DNA from: Vicinamibacteraceae bacterium
Lineage (GTDB): Bacteria > Acidobacteriota > Vicinamibacteria > Vicinamibacterales > UBA8438
NCBI GenBank assembly: GCA_012271165.1
Contig: JAAXGX010000016.1
Location: 1 to 40,621 of the forward strand
Reading direction: 5' to 3'
DNA: 40,621 nt
Shown: positions 15,234-22,779 of the stretch, piece after piece
Layout: each line of letters opens with the position of its first letter
How positions within the stretch are numbered: position 1 is the stretch's first letter
The notes under the pieces: generated by a model
What the model was told of the DNA's origin: nothing
The model's database searches: none
Seen by the model: only the letters and a program-made list of their open reading frames with translations
Position numbers and translations under genes: made by a program

Positions 15234-15328
15234 TGGCGGTGAGGCAGGGATTCGAACCCTGGGAAGAGGTTTATTGCCCCTTCAACGGTTTAGCAAACCG
15301 CCGCCTTCAGCCTCTCGGCCACCTCACC
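15234..15328 (-). tRNA. tRNA-Ser(GCU)
   Basis: A class II tRNA of 95 nt including an encoded CCA end. The acceptor arms GGTGAGG and CCTCACC pair over 7 bp, the D arm reads GCCGAGAGGCTGAAGGC, and the anticodon stem-loop CGGTTTGCTAAACCG shows the anticodon GCT. A long variable arm (GGGGC...ACCTCTTC region) and the T loop GGTTCGAATCC follow. The long variable arm and anticodon identify serine, reading AGC/AGU codons. The 3' end faces the degraded accessory region (11.6-15.2 kb), the usual side for integration events. Confidence 0.96.
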
Positions 15329-15427
15329 GTACGGGGAGAGCGCAGCCCGGAACTCCCGCACGGGCCGCAGCTTCTACGATACCGCACTTCACCCGCTCGC
15401 GAAAATGGGCCGGCCGCGGTCTCGCGG

Positions 15428-15553
15428 TCAGTCGACCAGAGGGTTGCGCGAACGGAGCGACGGGAACCGGCCGAAGTCGCGGTCGGCGGTGAGCAGTTCG
15501 TGAACGCCCTGGCCGACGCAGATCGCTCCGCCGGCCACTATCCACGATATCAC
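15428..15553 (-). pseudogene. VapC-type PIN toxin, C-terminal fragment
   Basis: A 41-codon frame ends HELLTADRDFGRFPSLRSRN and PLVD. The TADRDFxRFP motif carries the last catalytic aspartates of PIN-domain ribonucleases, and the tail matches VapC C-termini well. The N-terminal and central thirds (the first Asp and the Glu) are missing, so it is a non-functional fragment. It abuts the stop of the DUF983 gene, and its partner antitoxin is not visible. It shows the far side of tRNA-Ser also contains decayed accessory genes. Confidence 0.55.
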
Positions 15554-15557
15554 GAGG

Positions 15558-15989
15558 TCAGTCCGGATCGGCGTCGAACGGCGGGATGACGTCCGACGGG
15601 TCCCGGAACCAGACGCGCGAGAGGTAGCTGAGGGCGAGAGCCACGCCCTGGCGCTGCGGCATCGTCAGGATGAGCGGGCCGGCGATCGCCAGGAAGAACA
15701 GGGCGCCGCTCAGCCAGCCGGTGATGCGGAAGCCGAAGTAGATGGCGGCGATGCCGGCCAGGATCGGGATGCGGTCCATCACGATCCAGAACAGCCACGT
15801 GTCGCCCTGGTTGCGGAGGAAGACGAGGCCGCACGCCGCGCAGCTCGGGTGGAACCGGATCCAGCGGACGAAGAGCGGGCCCCGGCCGCAATGCGGGCAG
15901 CGGCGCCGCGCGCCGCGCCACAGCACGGTGCGGACGCGCGGCGGGCGTGGGCCGGTCCGTTGCGTAGTCCGCGGCTCAGTAGCGGACAA
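15558..15989 (-). CDS. DUF983 family membrane protein
   Basis: A 143-residue protein of the DUF983 family. After a basic N-terminus it shows the family zinc-ribbon-like pattern RRCPHCGRGPLFVRWIRFHPSCAACG (about residues 29-54, with paired CxxC motifs), then two membrane helices (about 66-84 and 88-110). Members are small inner-membrane proteins of unknown function, sometimes near cytochrome oxidase genes. The TTG at 15989 is used because no ATG or GTG precedes the zinc motif at a sensible distance; it overlaps the end of the lactonase-like gene by 14 bp, implying translational coupling. Confidence 0.84.
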   Translation of the reverse strand: MSATEPRTTQRTGPRPPRVRTVLWRGARRRCPHCGRGPLFVRWIRFHPSCAACGLVFLRNQGDTWLFWIVMDRIPILAGIAAIYFGFRITGWLSGALFFLAIAGPLILTMPQRQGVALALSYLSRVWFRDPSDVIPPFDADPD

Positions 15990-17244
15990 CGCCGCACCAG
16001 AACATCGTCTCGCCCCGCGTCTCGACCGGCAGCATGGACTTGAACGTCAGCCGGCCATCGGCCTCGATGTCGTACAGCGTGAGCGTGGCGGGCACGGACT
16101 CGAGCCGGTCCTCGACGCGGACGTACCCGGGCGCGGTGTTGGCGGCCACCATCGAGCGGCCGTCCGGGGCGAACGCCATGGTCCGGACGGCGATGCTGTG
16201 GGTGTCGGCGGTCTGGATCAGCGTCGGCTCGCCGGTGTGCGGATCGACGTCGAACACCGAAATGGTGTTCTCGGTGCCGTTCGCCACGCGCTCGCCGTGG
16301 AACATCTCCGTGCCCCGGCCCCGGTTCGCGACGTACAGGGTCCGGCCGTTGGTCGGGTGCATGCGGATGGACGACGTCGTCTGGCCGCCGCGATAGGCCT
16401 CCGGCGCGGCCAGCGTGGTGCTGACGAAGAGCGGCTCCTCCGACAGCGCGTCGTCCTCCCCGATGGCGTAGGTGTGCAGCAGGTTCTGGGTCTCCAGGTC
16501 CACGTAGACCCAGCGTCCGGACGGATGGAAGTCGGCGTGCCGGGCGCGGTATTCCAGGCCTCCGTTGGGCGCCACGGTCTGCTTGCTGGTCAGCCGGCCG
16601 TTCTCGAAGCCGTAGACGTACAGGCCCCCGGGGTCCTCCGTGTGGATGGCGGGCTCCGGCTCGTTGCCGCGCGCCACCAGCAGGACCGAGCGGTTCGAGG
16701 GCAGGACGTACACGGCGTGCGCGTAGTATCCGGCGTCGAGGCCGGCCGGCTGCTCCACCTCCGCGCCGATCGACCCGTCGGCCTCGAGGCGATGGACCGC
16801 CAGGGAGCTCGGGAAGCTGAAGGCCGAGATCACGTGCTCGCCGCTGCGGTCAACGGTGATGTAGATGGGCCGGTGCGCCAGCTCGACCGCGTTGCCGAGC
16901 GGACGCAGTCCGCCGGACGAGTCCACCTCGAACGCGTTGAGGTAGTGGTGCCGCACGCGGGCGGTCGACGTGCGCTGGTCGCTGCTGGCGAGGTAGAAGT
17001 AGCGGCCCGACGGATGCTGCCAGCCCTCCTGGACCTGGGCGGGCAGGACGAGGGGGCGCGGGTCGCGCGTCAGCCGGTCGCCGTCGCGGCGAATCCGGTA
17101 GAGCTTGGCGTCGACGGCAGCATACACCGCGCCGCGCGCGTGGGCGTCGTCGTCGTTCTGGGCGGCGGCCCGACCGAGCGGACCGAGCGCGGCCCAGCCG
17201 GCCGTGCCCCCCAGCAGGACGTTGAACCGACGTCGATCCAGCAT
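15976..17244 (-). CDS. Exported lactonase-type beta-propeller protein
   Basis: A 422-residue protein with a twin-arginine signal (LDRRRFNVLLGG..., cleavage expected near GRAAAQ) and a seven-bladed propeller of the 6-phosphogluconolactonase/YkgB-like family. Repeating blade strands are visible, for example HPSGRYFYLASSD, ITVDRSGEHVISA, HPSGRWVYVDLETQN, HPTNGRTLYVANRGRG and APDGRSMVAANTAPG. An exported position argues against a role in the pentose phosphate pathway; periplasmic lactone hydrolysis or simply a binding scaffold are both possible. The ATG at 17244 has a strong GGGGAGGT Shine-Dalgarno sequence 6-7 nt away, unlike several neighbours. The DUF983 gene overlaps its 3' end. Confidence 0.83.
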   Translation of the reverse strand: MLDRRRFNVLLGGTAGWAALGPLGRAAAQNDDDAHARGAVYAAVDAKLYRIRRDGDRLTRDPRPLVLPAQVQEGWQHPSGRYFYLASSDQRTSTARVRHHYLNAFEVDSSGGLRPLGNAVELAHRPIYITVDRSGEHVISAFSFPSSLAVHRLEADGSIGAEVEQPAGLDAGYYAHAVYVLPSNRSVLLVARGNEPEPAIHTEDPGGLYVYGFENGRLTSKQTVAPNGGLEYRARHADFHPSGRWVYVDLETQNLLHTYAIGEDDALSEEPLFVSTTLAAPEAYRGGQTTSSIRMHPTNGRTLYVANRGRGTEMFHGERVANGTENTISVFDVDPHTGEPTLIQTADTHSIAVRTMAFAPDGRSMVAANTAPGYVRVEDRLESVPATLTLYDIEADGRLTFKSMLPVETRGETMFWCGVVRY

Positions 17245-17344
17245 GTGCGCACCTCCCCGCCCCGCTCGGGGGCGAAAACCGTGCCGCCGCCGCGACCCGG
17301 CCAACCCAAGCCCCCAGCCGATCATGGAGGGGCCACCCGGAGCC

Positions 17345-17449
17345 CGTCACGGTGGCCCCAAGGCGCGCACAGCGCGCCTCGGCGGTAGCGGCGCGGGGCT
17401 ATGGGGTCCCCGCAAGCGAACGCCGGGGGTTCGGGGCGCAGCCCCGTCT
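17345..17449 (-). repeat. Interspersed hairpin repeat, long copy R2
   Basis: A 105-bp copy that includes the R1 core plus an extension (GGCGCGC...GCGCGCC and a GGGGCCAC end). It matches the inverted copy at 21967-22071 at about 97 of 105 positions by eye. It touches the TAG stop (17448-17450) of the PQQ-propeller gene and separates it from the lactonase-like gene downstream, and may end transcription there. Confidence 0.9.
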
Positions 17450-18677
17450 AATCAATGCTCCAGAGCGCCAGCGTCGAGACGTCCTTGATGTACAGCCGGT
17501 CGCCCGCGAGGGTCGGCTGGGTCCAGGTCTCGCTGTCGGCGACCTCGTAGCGCCGGAGCGGGTTGAACTCCGTCCGGCTGTGCTCGAGGACCAGCAGCTC
17601 CGCGTCGTCCTCCAGCGAGAAGATGGTGCTGCCGGCGCGCTGGATGGAGGCGTGGTCGGCCTGCCGCGGGGCGCTCGTCCAGAGCACCTCGCCGTTGTCG
17701 AGATCGAGCGCGAAGTACTGCCCGCTGTTGAGGTGCGAGAGGCCGAAGAGCACCCCGTCGTTGACCACGGGGTTCGCCATGTGCAGCGACACCTCGCGCT
17801 GGTGCCAGACGTCCTCGGTCGTCCAGCCGCCGGGCCCCTCGGTCACCCGGAACGCGGTGACGCCGTTGCCGCGGCCGTTCTGGATCACCATGTCGTTGTA
17901 GAGGATGGGCGTCTGCGACGTGGTGGTCGAGCGCGTGGTGAACGGCCGGCTCCAGAGCAGCGCGCCCGTCTCGAGCGACGCGCCGACGAAGTGCTCCTGC
18001 GTGAAGACCACCACCTGGCGGGTCCCGCCGAGCTCGAAGATCATCGGCGAGCCGTAGGCCGGGCCGTCGCCGTCCCAGCTCCAGCGCACCGTGCCGTCGG
18101 CGACGTCGAAGGCGGTCAGCGCGCCGTCGTCGTGGCCGCCGACGTGGACGATCACCAGGCTGCCGTCGACGATAGGCGACATCGACGTGTGGTAGAGGGG
18201 CTCCACGCCGGTGCCCGGCACCTGCCAGAGCTGCTCGCCGGCGGCGGCGTCGAACGCGGTGACGGCGCCGGTCATGCCCAGCGTGAACAGGCGCCCGTCG
18301 GCGTACGTCGGCGTCGACTTGGGTCCCGCGCGATGCGGCGCCGTCGCGGGGTTCATGGTGAACGGCGCCGGATAGCCGGTGCGCCAGAGCGTCTCCCCCG
18401 TGTCGGCGTCGAGCGCCGTCATCACCTCGTCCTCGCCCTGCCGGGTGAACATGTAGATGCGGTCACCCACCAGCACCGGCGTGGCGTAGCCGAGGCCGAT
18501 TTCGATCGACCACTGCTGCCGCAGGGCGTCGGGCCAGGCCGAAGGCACGTCGAACGCGCTGATCACGCCGTCGCGCGCCGGTCCCCGCCACTGCGGCCAG
18601 TCCTGCGCCGCCGCGCCCGCCGCGCAGGCCGTCATCACCACCGCCGCCACGAATACGCGCCATTGCTGTCTGTTCAT
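17448..18677 (-). CDS. Exported PQQ-repeat (BamB-like) beta-propeller protein
   Basis: A 409-residue protein with an N-terminal signal peptide (about residues 1-24, ending GAAAQ) followed by DWPQWRGPARDG, a hallmark of the acidobacterial/planctomycete 'WPQWRGP' exported propellers. Blade repeats with the PQQ-like tryptophan-docking pattern follow: TALDADTGETLWR, TAFDAAAGEQLWQV, TAFDVADGTVRWSW, ASLETGALLWSR and FALDLDNGEVLWTS. Family members are extracytoplasmic; BamB is a barrel-assembly scaffold, but many such proteins have no known role, and no PQQ-dehydrogenase catalytic residues are evident. It lies 130 bp downstream of a DUF5916 barrel gene on the same strand, with short repeat R3 between. 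Confidence 0.85.
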   Translation of the reverse strand: MNRQQWRVFVAAVVMTACAAGAAAQDWPQWRGPARDGVISAFDVPSAWPDALRQQWSIEIGLGYATPVLVGDRIYMFTRQGEDEVMTALDADTGETLWRTGYPAPFTMNPATAPHRAGPKSTPTYADGRLFTLGMTGAVTAFDAAAGEQLWQVPGTGVEPLYHTSMSPIVDGSLVIVHVGGHDDGALTAFDVADGTVRWSWDGDGPAYGSPMIFELGGTRQVVVFTQEHFVGASLETGALLWSRPFTTRSTTTSQTPILYNDMVIQNGRGNGVTAFRVTEGPGGWTTEDVWHQREVSLHMANPVVNDGVLFGLSHLNSGQYFALDLDNGEVLWTSAPRQADHASIQRAGSTIFSLEDDAELLVLEHSRTEFNPLRRYEVADSETWTQPTLAGDRLYIKDVSTLALWSID

Positions 18678-18755
18678 CGGATACTGCTCCCCTGCCCGGC
18701 ACCCCGCCGGGCCGCTCGGCCCCGATCATACCCCGGGCGCGGGTGCGGCCGGCAC

Positions 18756-18798
18756 AAGGCGCGCCTCGGCGGAAGCGGCGCGGGGCGCAGCCCCGTCT
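18756..18798 (-). repeat. Interspersed hairpin repeat, deleted copy R3
   Basis: A 43-bp copy with both ends of the repeat family (AAGGCGCGCCTCGGCGG... and GGGGCGCAGCCCCGTCT) but lacking the central 35 or so bases. It ends 9 bp before the stop of the DUF5916 gene at 18808, the same spacing as R1 shows to its gene. It may act as a 3' processing or termination signal. Confidence 0.85.
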
Positions 18799-18807
18799 GG
18801 AGGACGC

Positions 18808-21800
18808 TCAGTAGCGGAAGAGGTACTGCAGCTTCAGGAAGACGGCGCGGTTGGTCCGCCGCAGGGCCGACGACTGGAAGAAGCGGTTGTCGAGGTCCCG
18901 GCCGTCGAGGCCGCGGTCGATGCGCTCGGCCTGCTGGTAGCGGTCGTCGTAACCGACGTAGAACACCGTGCCGGCGTTCACCCGGTAGGTGAGCAGCAGG
19001 TTCAGGCCGAGCGCCCCGTCGAAGCTGTTGTACTCGCTGATGTTCCGCAGCAGGAAGCGGTCGGTGAACTGGTAGGTGGTCAGCGCCCGGACGATCTTGA
19101 CGTCGAAGACCAGCGCATCGTCGTTGCGCGGATCGATGAAGCGGTTGGTGGTGATGTTGATGTTCGACTGCAGCCGCGGGATGGGGCGGGCGTTGATGAA
19201 CCAGACCCACCCGGTGTCGAAGCCCAGGAACGGGCTGTCGGGGTCGAAGAAGATCTGGTCGCCGCGGTTGAAGGCCATGCCGAAGGCGATGCGCCGGCTG
19301 GTGCTGACCGTCGTGAACGAGCTGAAGCGGTTCTTGAAGAAGTCGATGCCGCCGAAGCGCTCCATGACGCGGTCGACGTCCGCGCTGAAGGTGATGTTCT
19401 TCGCGAAGGCGAACTCGAGGCCGGCGCTGGCGTCCTCGTCCTCGAGGATGCCGGCGAAGTTGTAGCCGCGCGAGTAGGTGGCGCGGGGACCCCAGTTGAC
19501 GAGCCACGTCTCCGGCCACCACAGATACGACACGTTGCCCAGCGCCCAGCGCTGATCGGTGCGCTCGACGAAGCCGACGTCGGTGGCGAAGTCGGGCGAG
19601 AGGTTGTACCACCCGAACGCGTAGCTGAGGTTGCGCCCGGTCTTCTGCAGGCTGGCGTTGAGGAGGTAGCCGGAGGTCTCCTCCCCGCTGCCCGGGTCGC
19701 GGTCGCGGCTACCGATGGCCCGCACGCCGAACGAGTGCGTGTCGCCGATGCGGAAGTTGCTGTCGAGGCCGGCCACGCGGTTGTAGCCGTCGAGCAGCTG
19801 TCGCTCGGTGAAGATCGCCCCGACGTGCGACTCCGCGTACAGGTCGTAGCGCACGCGGCCCACGAAGGTCTGCGCGGACTGGCCGAACGCGGTATCGTCC
19901 GCGTCGTCGAGGTTGCCCGGGGCCTCGTCGTCGGCGTACATCACCCCGATGGTGGTGTCGCCGACCTTCCCCGTCAGCTTCGCCCCGTAGCGCGGGTCGA
20001 CGATGGTCCGCGTGTGCACGAGCCTGACCGGCGCCAGGAACTGGAAAATCTCGGCGCCCTCGAGAAAGAACGGCCGCAGCTCCGGGTAGAACAGGGCGAA
20101 GCGCTGGTTGACCTCGATCTGCGGCTGATCCGACTCGATCTGGGAGAAGTCGGGGTTGAACGTCAGGTCGGCGGTCAGGTTCGACGTGACGCCGTACTTG
20201 AAGTTGACGCCGCCCTCGGGCCGGGGGTCGTCGTCGCGGAAGGCGCCGCTCGCCGTGTCCAGCGCGCCGAAGCGCACGGCGGTGAACGTCGGCAGGATCT
20301 CGATGTTGCGGCTGGTCGACAGGCCGGTCAATCCCTCGATGACGCCCATCTGGGTCAGGAACCCCGCCACGCTGCGCGACACCGGCGACCAGACCACGCT
20401 CTCGTCCTTGCCGCGAATCGTGCGGGCGAGTTGGAACCCCCAGCGGTGCGGTGCGCCGCCGCCGCGCTGCGGGTAGCGCAGGCTCTTGAACGGGATGGCC
20501 ATCTCCGCCGTGAAGCCGTCGGCGACCAGTTGACCCGCCGTGGTGAACAGCGCGTCCCAGGACCGATCGCCCCGCGGGGCGCCGCCCGGCCCGCCCCGGC
20601 CCGGTCCGAACCCGCGCCGGCCGCGCAGGCCGCCGCCACCGCCGCCGCCGAGGCCCCCGCCCCCGCCGCGCGAGTCGAGGATCGAGTCGCTCTGCACGCC
20701 GTAGCCGTTGACGCCGAAGACGTACGCGCGCTGCTGATCGAGGAACGGGTCGAAGTAGACGAGGAACGTGTCGTCGGCGATGGGCCGGTCGCGGTCCGCG
20801 CGGTTCGCGCGCATCATGCTCGGGTCCGAGTAGTGCGCGTAGACGCCGATGTAGATGTTGGCGCTGTCGTAGGCCAGGTACACCTCGGTGGCCTCGGTGG
20901 CCGGCGCACCGTCGAGCGGGCGCCGCTGGACGAACTCCGTAATCGCCGCCGCCGAGCGCCACGCGGCGTCGTCCAGGCGGCCGTCGATGGCCGGCGCCTG
21001 CTGGATGCGCGGCGGGCGGACGGTCGGGCGGCCGGTCAGCACCCCGGCCTCCGACGCCACGCCCAGGCGCGGGCCGGCGTCGCCGAGCGCGAGGCCGCCG
21101 GTGACGTCCCCGGGCAGCGCGCCGTCGGCCGGCACCCCGGCGAACGCGCGCTGCCGCGCGCGCGGCACGTTCGGGGACGGGGCGGGAGCGCGCGGCGGCG
21201 GGGCGGCCGCTGGGGGTGCAGGTGGCGATGCCGCGGTCGACGGGCGCGGAGGCGGCGACGCCGAGGTCGGGCCCGCACCGAACGCGCCGCCGCGGCGGGG
21301 GCCGGGCGCGGAGCGGGCCGCGGCGGCGGCCGGCGGCGCCGCGGTCGCCGCCAGTGCTTCGCGCAGCGCCTCGGACACGCGATCCTGGAGCGCGAACAGC
21401 TCGTCCGTCGTGCCGTCGACCGTCACCGCCCGCAGGACGGCGCCGGTCCCCGCGTCCACGACGCGCGCGGTGATCCGCAGCCGTTCGCCCAGACGCTGGA
21501 AGCCGCCGGCGACCAGCCGCGACGCGCCCAGGGCCCGGGCGACCTCGCGCGCCAACCCGTCGTCGAGCGGGGACGGCGACGCCCGGGCGGCGTACTCGGC
21601 GGCGAACCTCTCGCGCTCGATGATGGTGAACGTCGGCAACTGCTCCAGATCCGTCGCCACCGTCTCGGCGATGCCGGCGGCAATCCAGTCGTCGGCCGGA
21701 TGGCCGGACAGGTTCGAGAAGGGGACGACAGCCGCCGTGTGCGGTTGCGGCGGGGCTGGCGGGAGCTGAGCCGCGGCGGCCGGCGCCGGCGCTTGCGGGG

Positions 21801-21942
21801 CGGCGGCAGCGGCCGGGGCCGTCATGACGCTCAGCGCCACGGCCGCAAGCCCGGCGAGCCGGCGCCCTGCACGCAGCCGGGCCGGGTCGCGACGGGCGCG
21901 CGCAGTCGTGTGTGCCGTGCCGGTACGCCGGTAGGCAGCCAA
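18808..21942 (-). CDS. DUF5916/CBM9-like outer-membrane barrel protein, paralogue 1
   Basis: A 1044-residue exported protein. Order of parts: signal region (about 25-48); an FlgO/CsgG-like alpha-beta domain (about 68-200: VVPFSNLSGHPADDWIAAGI, IIERERF, LVAGGFQRLGERLRITARVV); an Ala/Pro-rich linker (about 200-285); a carbohydrate-binding-module-9-like domain opening IDGRLDDAAW (about 320-480) with a Gly-rich loop; and a DUF5916 beta-barrel (about 520-1044: NFKYGVTSNLTADLTFNPDFSQ, FALFYPELRPFFLEGAEIF). It ends in QYLFRY, an aromatic C-terminus typical of outer-membrane proteins folded by BamA. Family members are thought to sit in the outer membrane; ligands are unknown. The start is TTG with a -10-like box 6 nt upstream. 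Two paralogues lie at 27943-34232. Confidence 0.85.
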   Translation of the reverse strand: MAAYRRTGTAHTTARARRDPARLRAGRRLAGLAAVALSVMTAPAAAAAPQAPAPAAAAQLPPAPPQPHTAAVVPFSNLSGHPADDWIAAGIAETVATDLEQLPTFTIIERERFAAEYAARASPSPLDDGLAREVARALGASRLVAGGFQRLGERLRITARVVDAGTGAVLRAVTVDGTTDELFALQDRVSEALREALAATAAPPAAAAARSAPGPRRGGAFGAGPTSASPPPRPSTAASPPAPPAAAPPPRAPAPSPNVPRARQRAFAGVPADGALPGDVTGGLALGDAGPRLGVASEAGVLTGRPTVRPPRIQQAPAIDGRLDDAAWRSAAAITEFVQRRPLDGAPATEATEVYLAYDSANIYIGVYAHYSDPSMMRANRADRDRPIADDTFLVYFDPFLDQQRAYVFGVNGYGVQSDSILDSRGGGGGLGGGGGGGLRGRRGFGPGRGGPGGAPRGDRSWDALFTTAGQLVADGFTAEMAIPFKSLRYPQRGGGAPHRWGFQLARTIRGKDESVVWSPVSRSVAGFLTQMGVIEGLTGLSTSRNIEILPTFTAVRFGALDTASGAFRDDDPRPEGGVNFKYGVTSNLTADLTFNPDFSQIESDQPQIEVNQRFALFYPELRPFFLEGAEIFQFLAPVRLVHTRTIVDPRYGAKLTGKVGDTTIGVMYADDEAPGNLDDADDTAFGQSAQTFVGRVRYDLYAESHVGAIFTERQLLDGYNRVAGLDSNFRIGDTHSFGVRAIGSRDRDPGSGEETSGYLLNASLQKTGRNLSYAFGWYNLSPDFATDVGFVERTDQRWALGNVSYLWWPETWLVNWGPRATYSRGYNFAGILEDEDASAGLEFAFAKNITFSADVDRVMERFGGIDFFKNRFSSFTTVSTSRRIAFGMAFNRGDQIFFDPDSPFLGFDTGWVWFINARPIPRLQSNINITTNRFIDPRNDDALVFDVKIVRALTTYQFTDRFLLRNISEYNSFDGALGLNLLLTYRVNAGTVFYVGYDDRYQQAERIDRGLDGRDLDNRFFQSSALRRTNRAVFLKLQYLFRY

Positions 21943-21948
21943 CCCCGG

Positions 21949-21954
21949 ATTCTA
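21949..21954 (-). promoter_or_regulatory. -10-like box 6 nt before the TTG start
   Basis: TAGAAT on the minus strand is followed by CCGGGG and then the TTG at 21942, so the expected +1 is the first base of the start codon. The surrounding leader is similar to that of the paralogue at 31077. No clear -35 is seen; that position falls inside repeat R4. Confidence 0.42.
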
Positions 21955-21966
21955 ACTCCAAACTTC

Positions 21967-22071
21967 AGACGGGGCTGCGCCCCGAGTCCCCGGCGTCCGC
22001 TTGCGGGGACCCCACTGCCCCGCGCCGCTCCCGCCGAGGCGCGCCGTGCGCGCCTTGGGGCCACTGTGACG
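21967..22071 (+). repeat. Interspersed hairpin repeat, long copy R4
   Basis: A 105-bp copy in the opposite orientation to R2, with about eight differences from it. R2 and R4 thus form an inverted pair enclosing the PQQ-propeller and DUF5916 genes (about 4.5 kb between). R4 lies just upstream of the DUF5916 promoter region and 125 bp from the 3' end of the ring-hydroxylase small subunit gene. Between R4 and 22195 no convincing gene is seen. Confidence 0.9.
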
Positions 22072-22195
22072 AGGGTGTCGCGCTCCTGAACGGCGGCGCG
22101 GCCGGCGACGCGTGGGCGTCCATCGACGCGCTTGACGCCACGACTTTCGTCATGCCGAGCACCAAGCTCACGACCAACGTCACGCGCAGCGCCCT

Positions 22196-22735
22196 TCAGA
22201 AAATGACGCTCAACGCGCCGTGGTCGGACAGCGTCTCATGGTCCAGGATGGCGCGCTTGCCGCACAGGCGCAGGCGCCCGTCCACCCGGCGCAGGCGCAC
22301 GTCGTAACGGCCCACGTAGGGAGCGGACTCGCCGGCGCGGAACCGCCAGACGGCAACCGCGGCGGTGGCTTCGATTTCGTCGCCGTCCACCGCCGTCACC
22401 ATGACGTTGGAGATGAAACGGCGGGTGCGGGACGAAGGGTACTCACGATGGGCGTAGCGGCTCTGCAGCCGGCGGACCCGGGCCGCCATCCGGTCACGGT
22501 CATCGTCGATGAACACCAAGTCGCACTGCGGGTCGCCCTCGGGCAGGTCGGTCGTGGGCACCACGTAGCGCGCGTCTGGCGTGTACAGCGTCAGCCACTC
22601 GTCGAGGTTCCAGTCGTCGAGCAGCCGGGCCTCCAGATAGAGCAACTGCTCGACTTCGTGCTGCAATAGAAGGTAGTCGGCGTCGGCCGGAAGTCCCGTT
22701 GCGAACGACGCGGCCCGGACGGGTCTGCTCACCAT
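22196..22735 (-). CDS. Aromatic-ring-hydroxylating dioxygenase, beta subunit
   Basis: A 179-residue protein of the ring-hydroxylating dioxygenase small-subunit family, a SnoaL/NTF2-like cone fold that assembles with the catalytic alpha subunit as alpha3beta3. Family-typical segments are EVEQLLYLEARLLDDWNLDEWLTLYTPDARYVVP (about 27-60), RRFISNVMVTAVDGDEIEATAAVAVWRFR (about 105-133) and GRYDVRLRRVDGRLRLCGKRAILD (about 142-165). The ATG at 22735 has GAGAGGAG 12 nt upstream. It follows the alpha-subunit gene after 44 bp in the same operon. It has a structural role only; substrate range is set by the alpha subunit. Confidence 0.9.
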   Translation of the reverse strand: MVSRPVRAASFATGLPADADYLLLQHEVEQLLYLEARLLDDWNLDEWLTLYTPDARYVVPTTDLPEGDPQCDLVFIDDDRDRMAARVRRLQSRYAHREYPSSRTRRFISNVMVTAVDGDEIEATAAVAVWRFRAGESAPYVGRYDVRLRRVDGRLRLCGKRAILDHETLSDHGALSVIF

Positions 22736-22779
22736 GCTCGGCAGGCTCCTCTCGCCCACGGGCGGTTCGGCGACCAAGG

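Noticed and set aside
11600-15234. Search for a duplicated tRNA-Ser 3' end marking an integrated element
   Set aside because: No second copy of the T-arm/acceptor segment was seen by eye in this stretch, so no attachment-site pair is claimed.
22072-22195. Plus-strand peptide ending ...SIDALDATTFVMPSTKLTTN...
   Set aside because: Composition is fairly protein-like, but it has no start signal, runs straight out of repeat R4 and overlaps the end of the oxygenase beta-subunit gene. Too little to support a gene.
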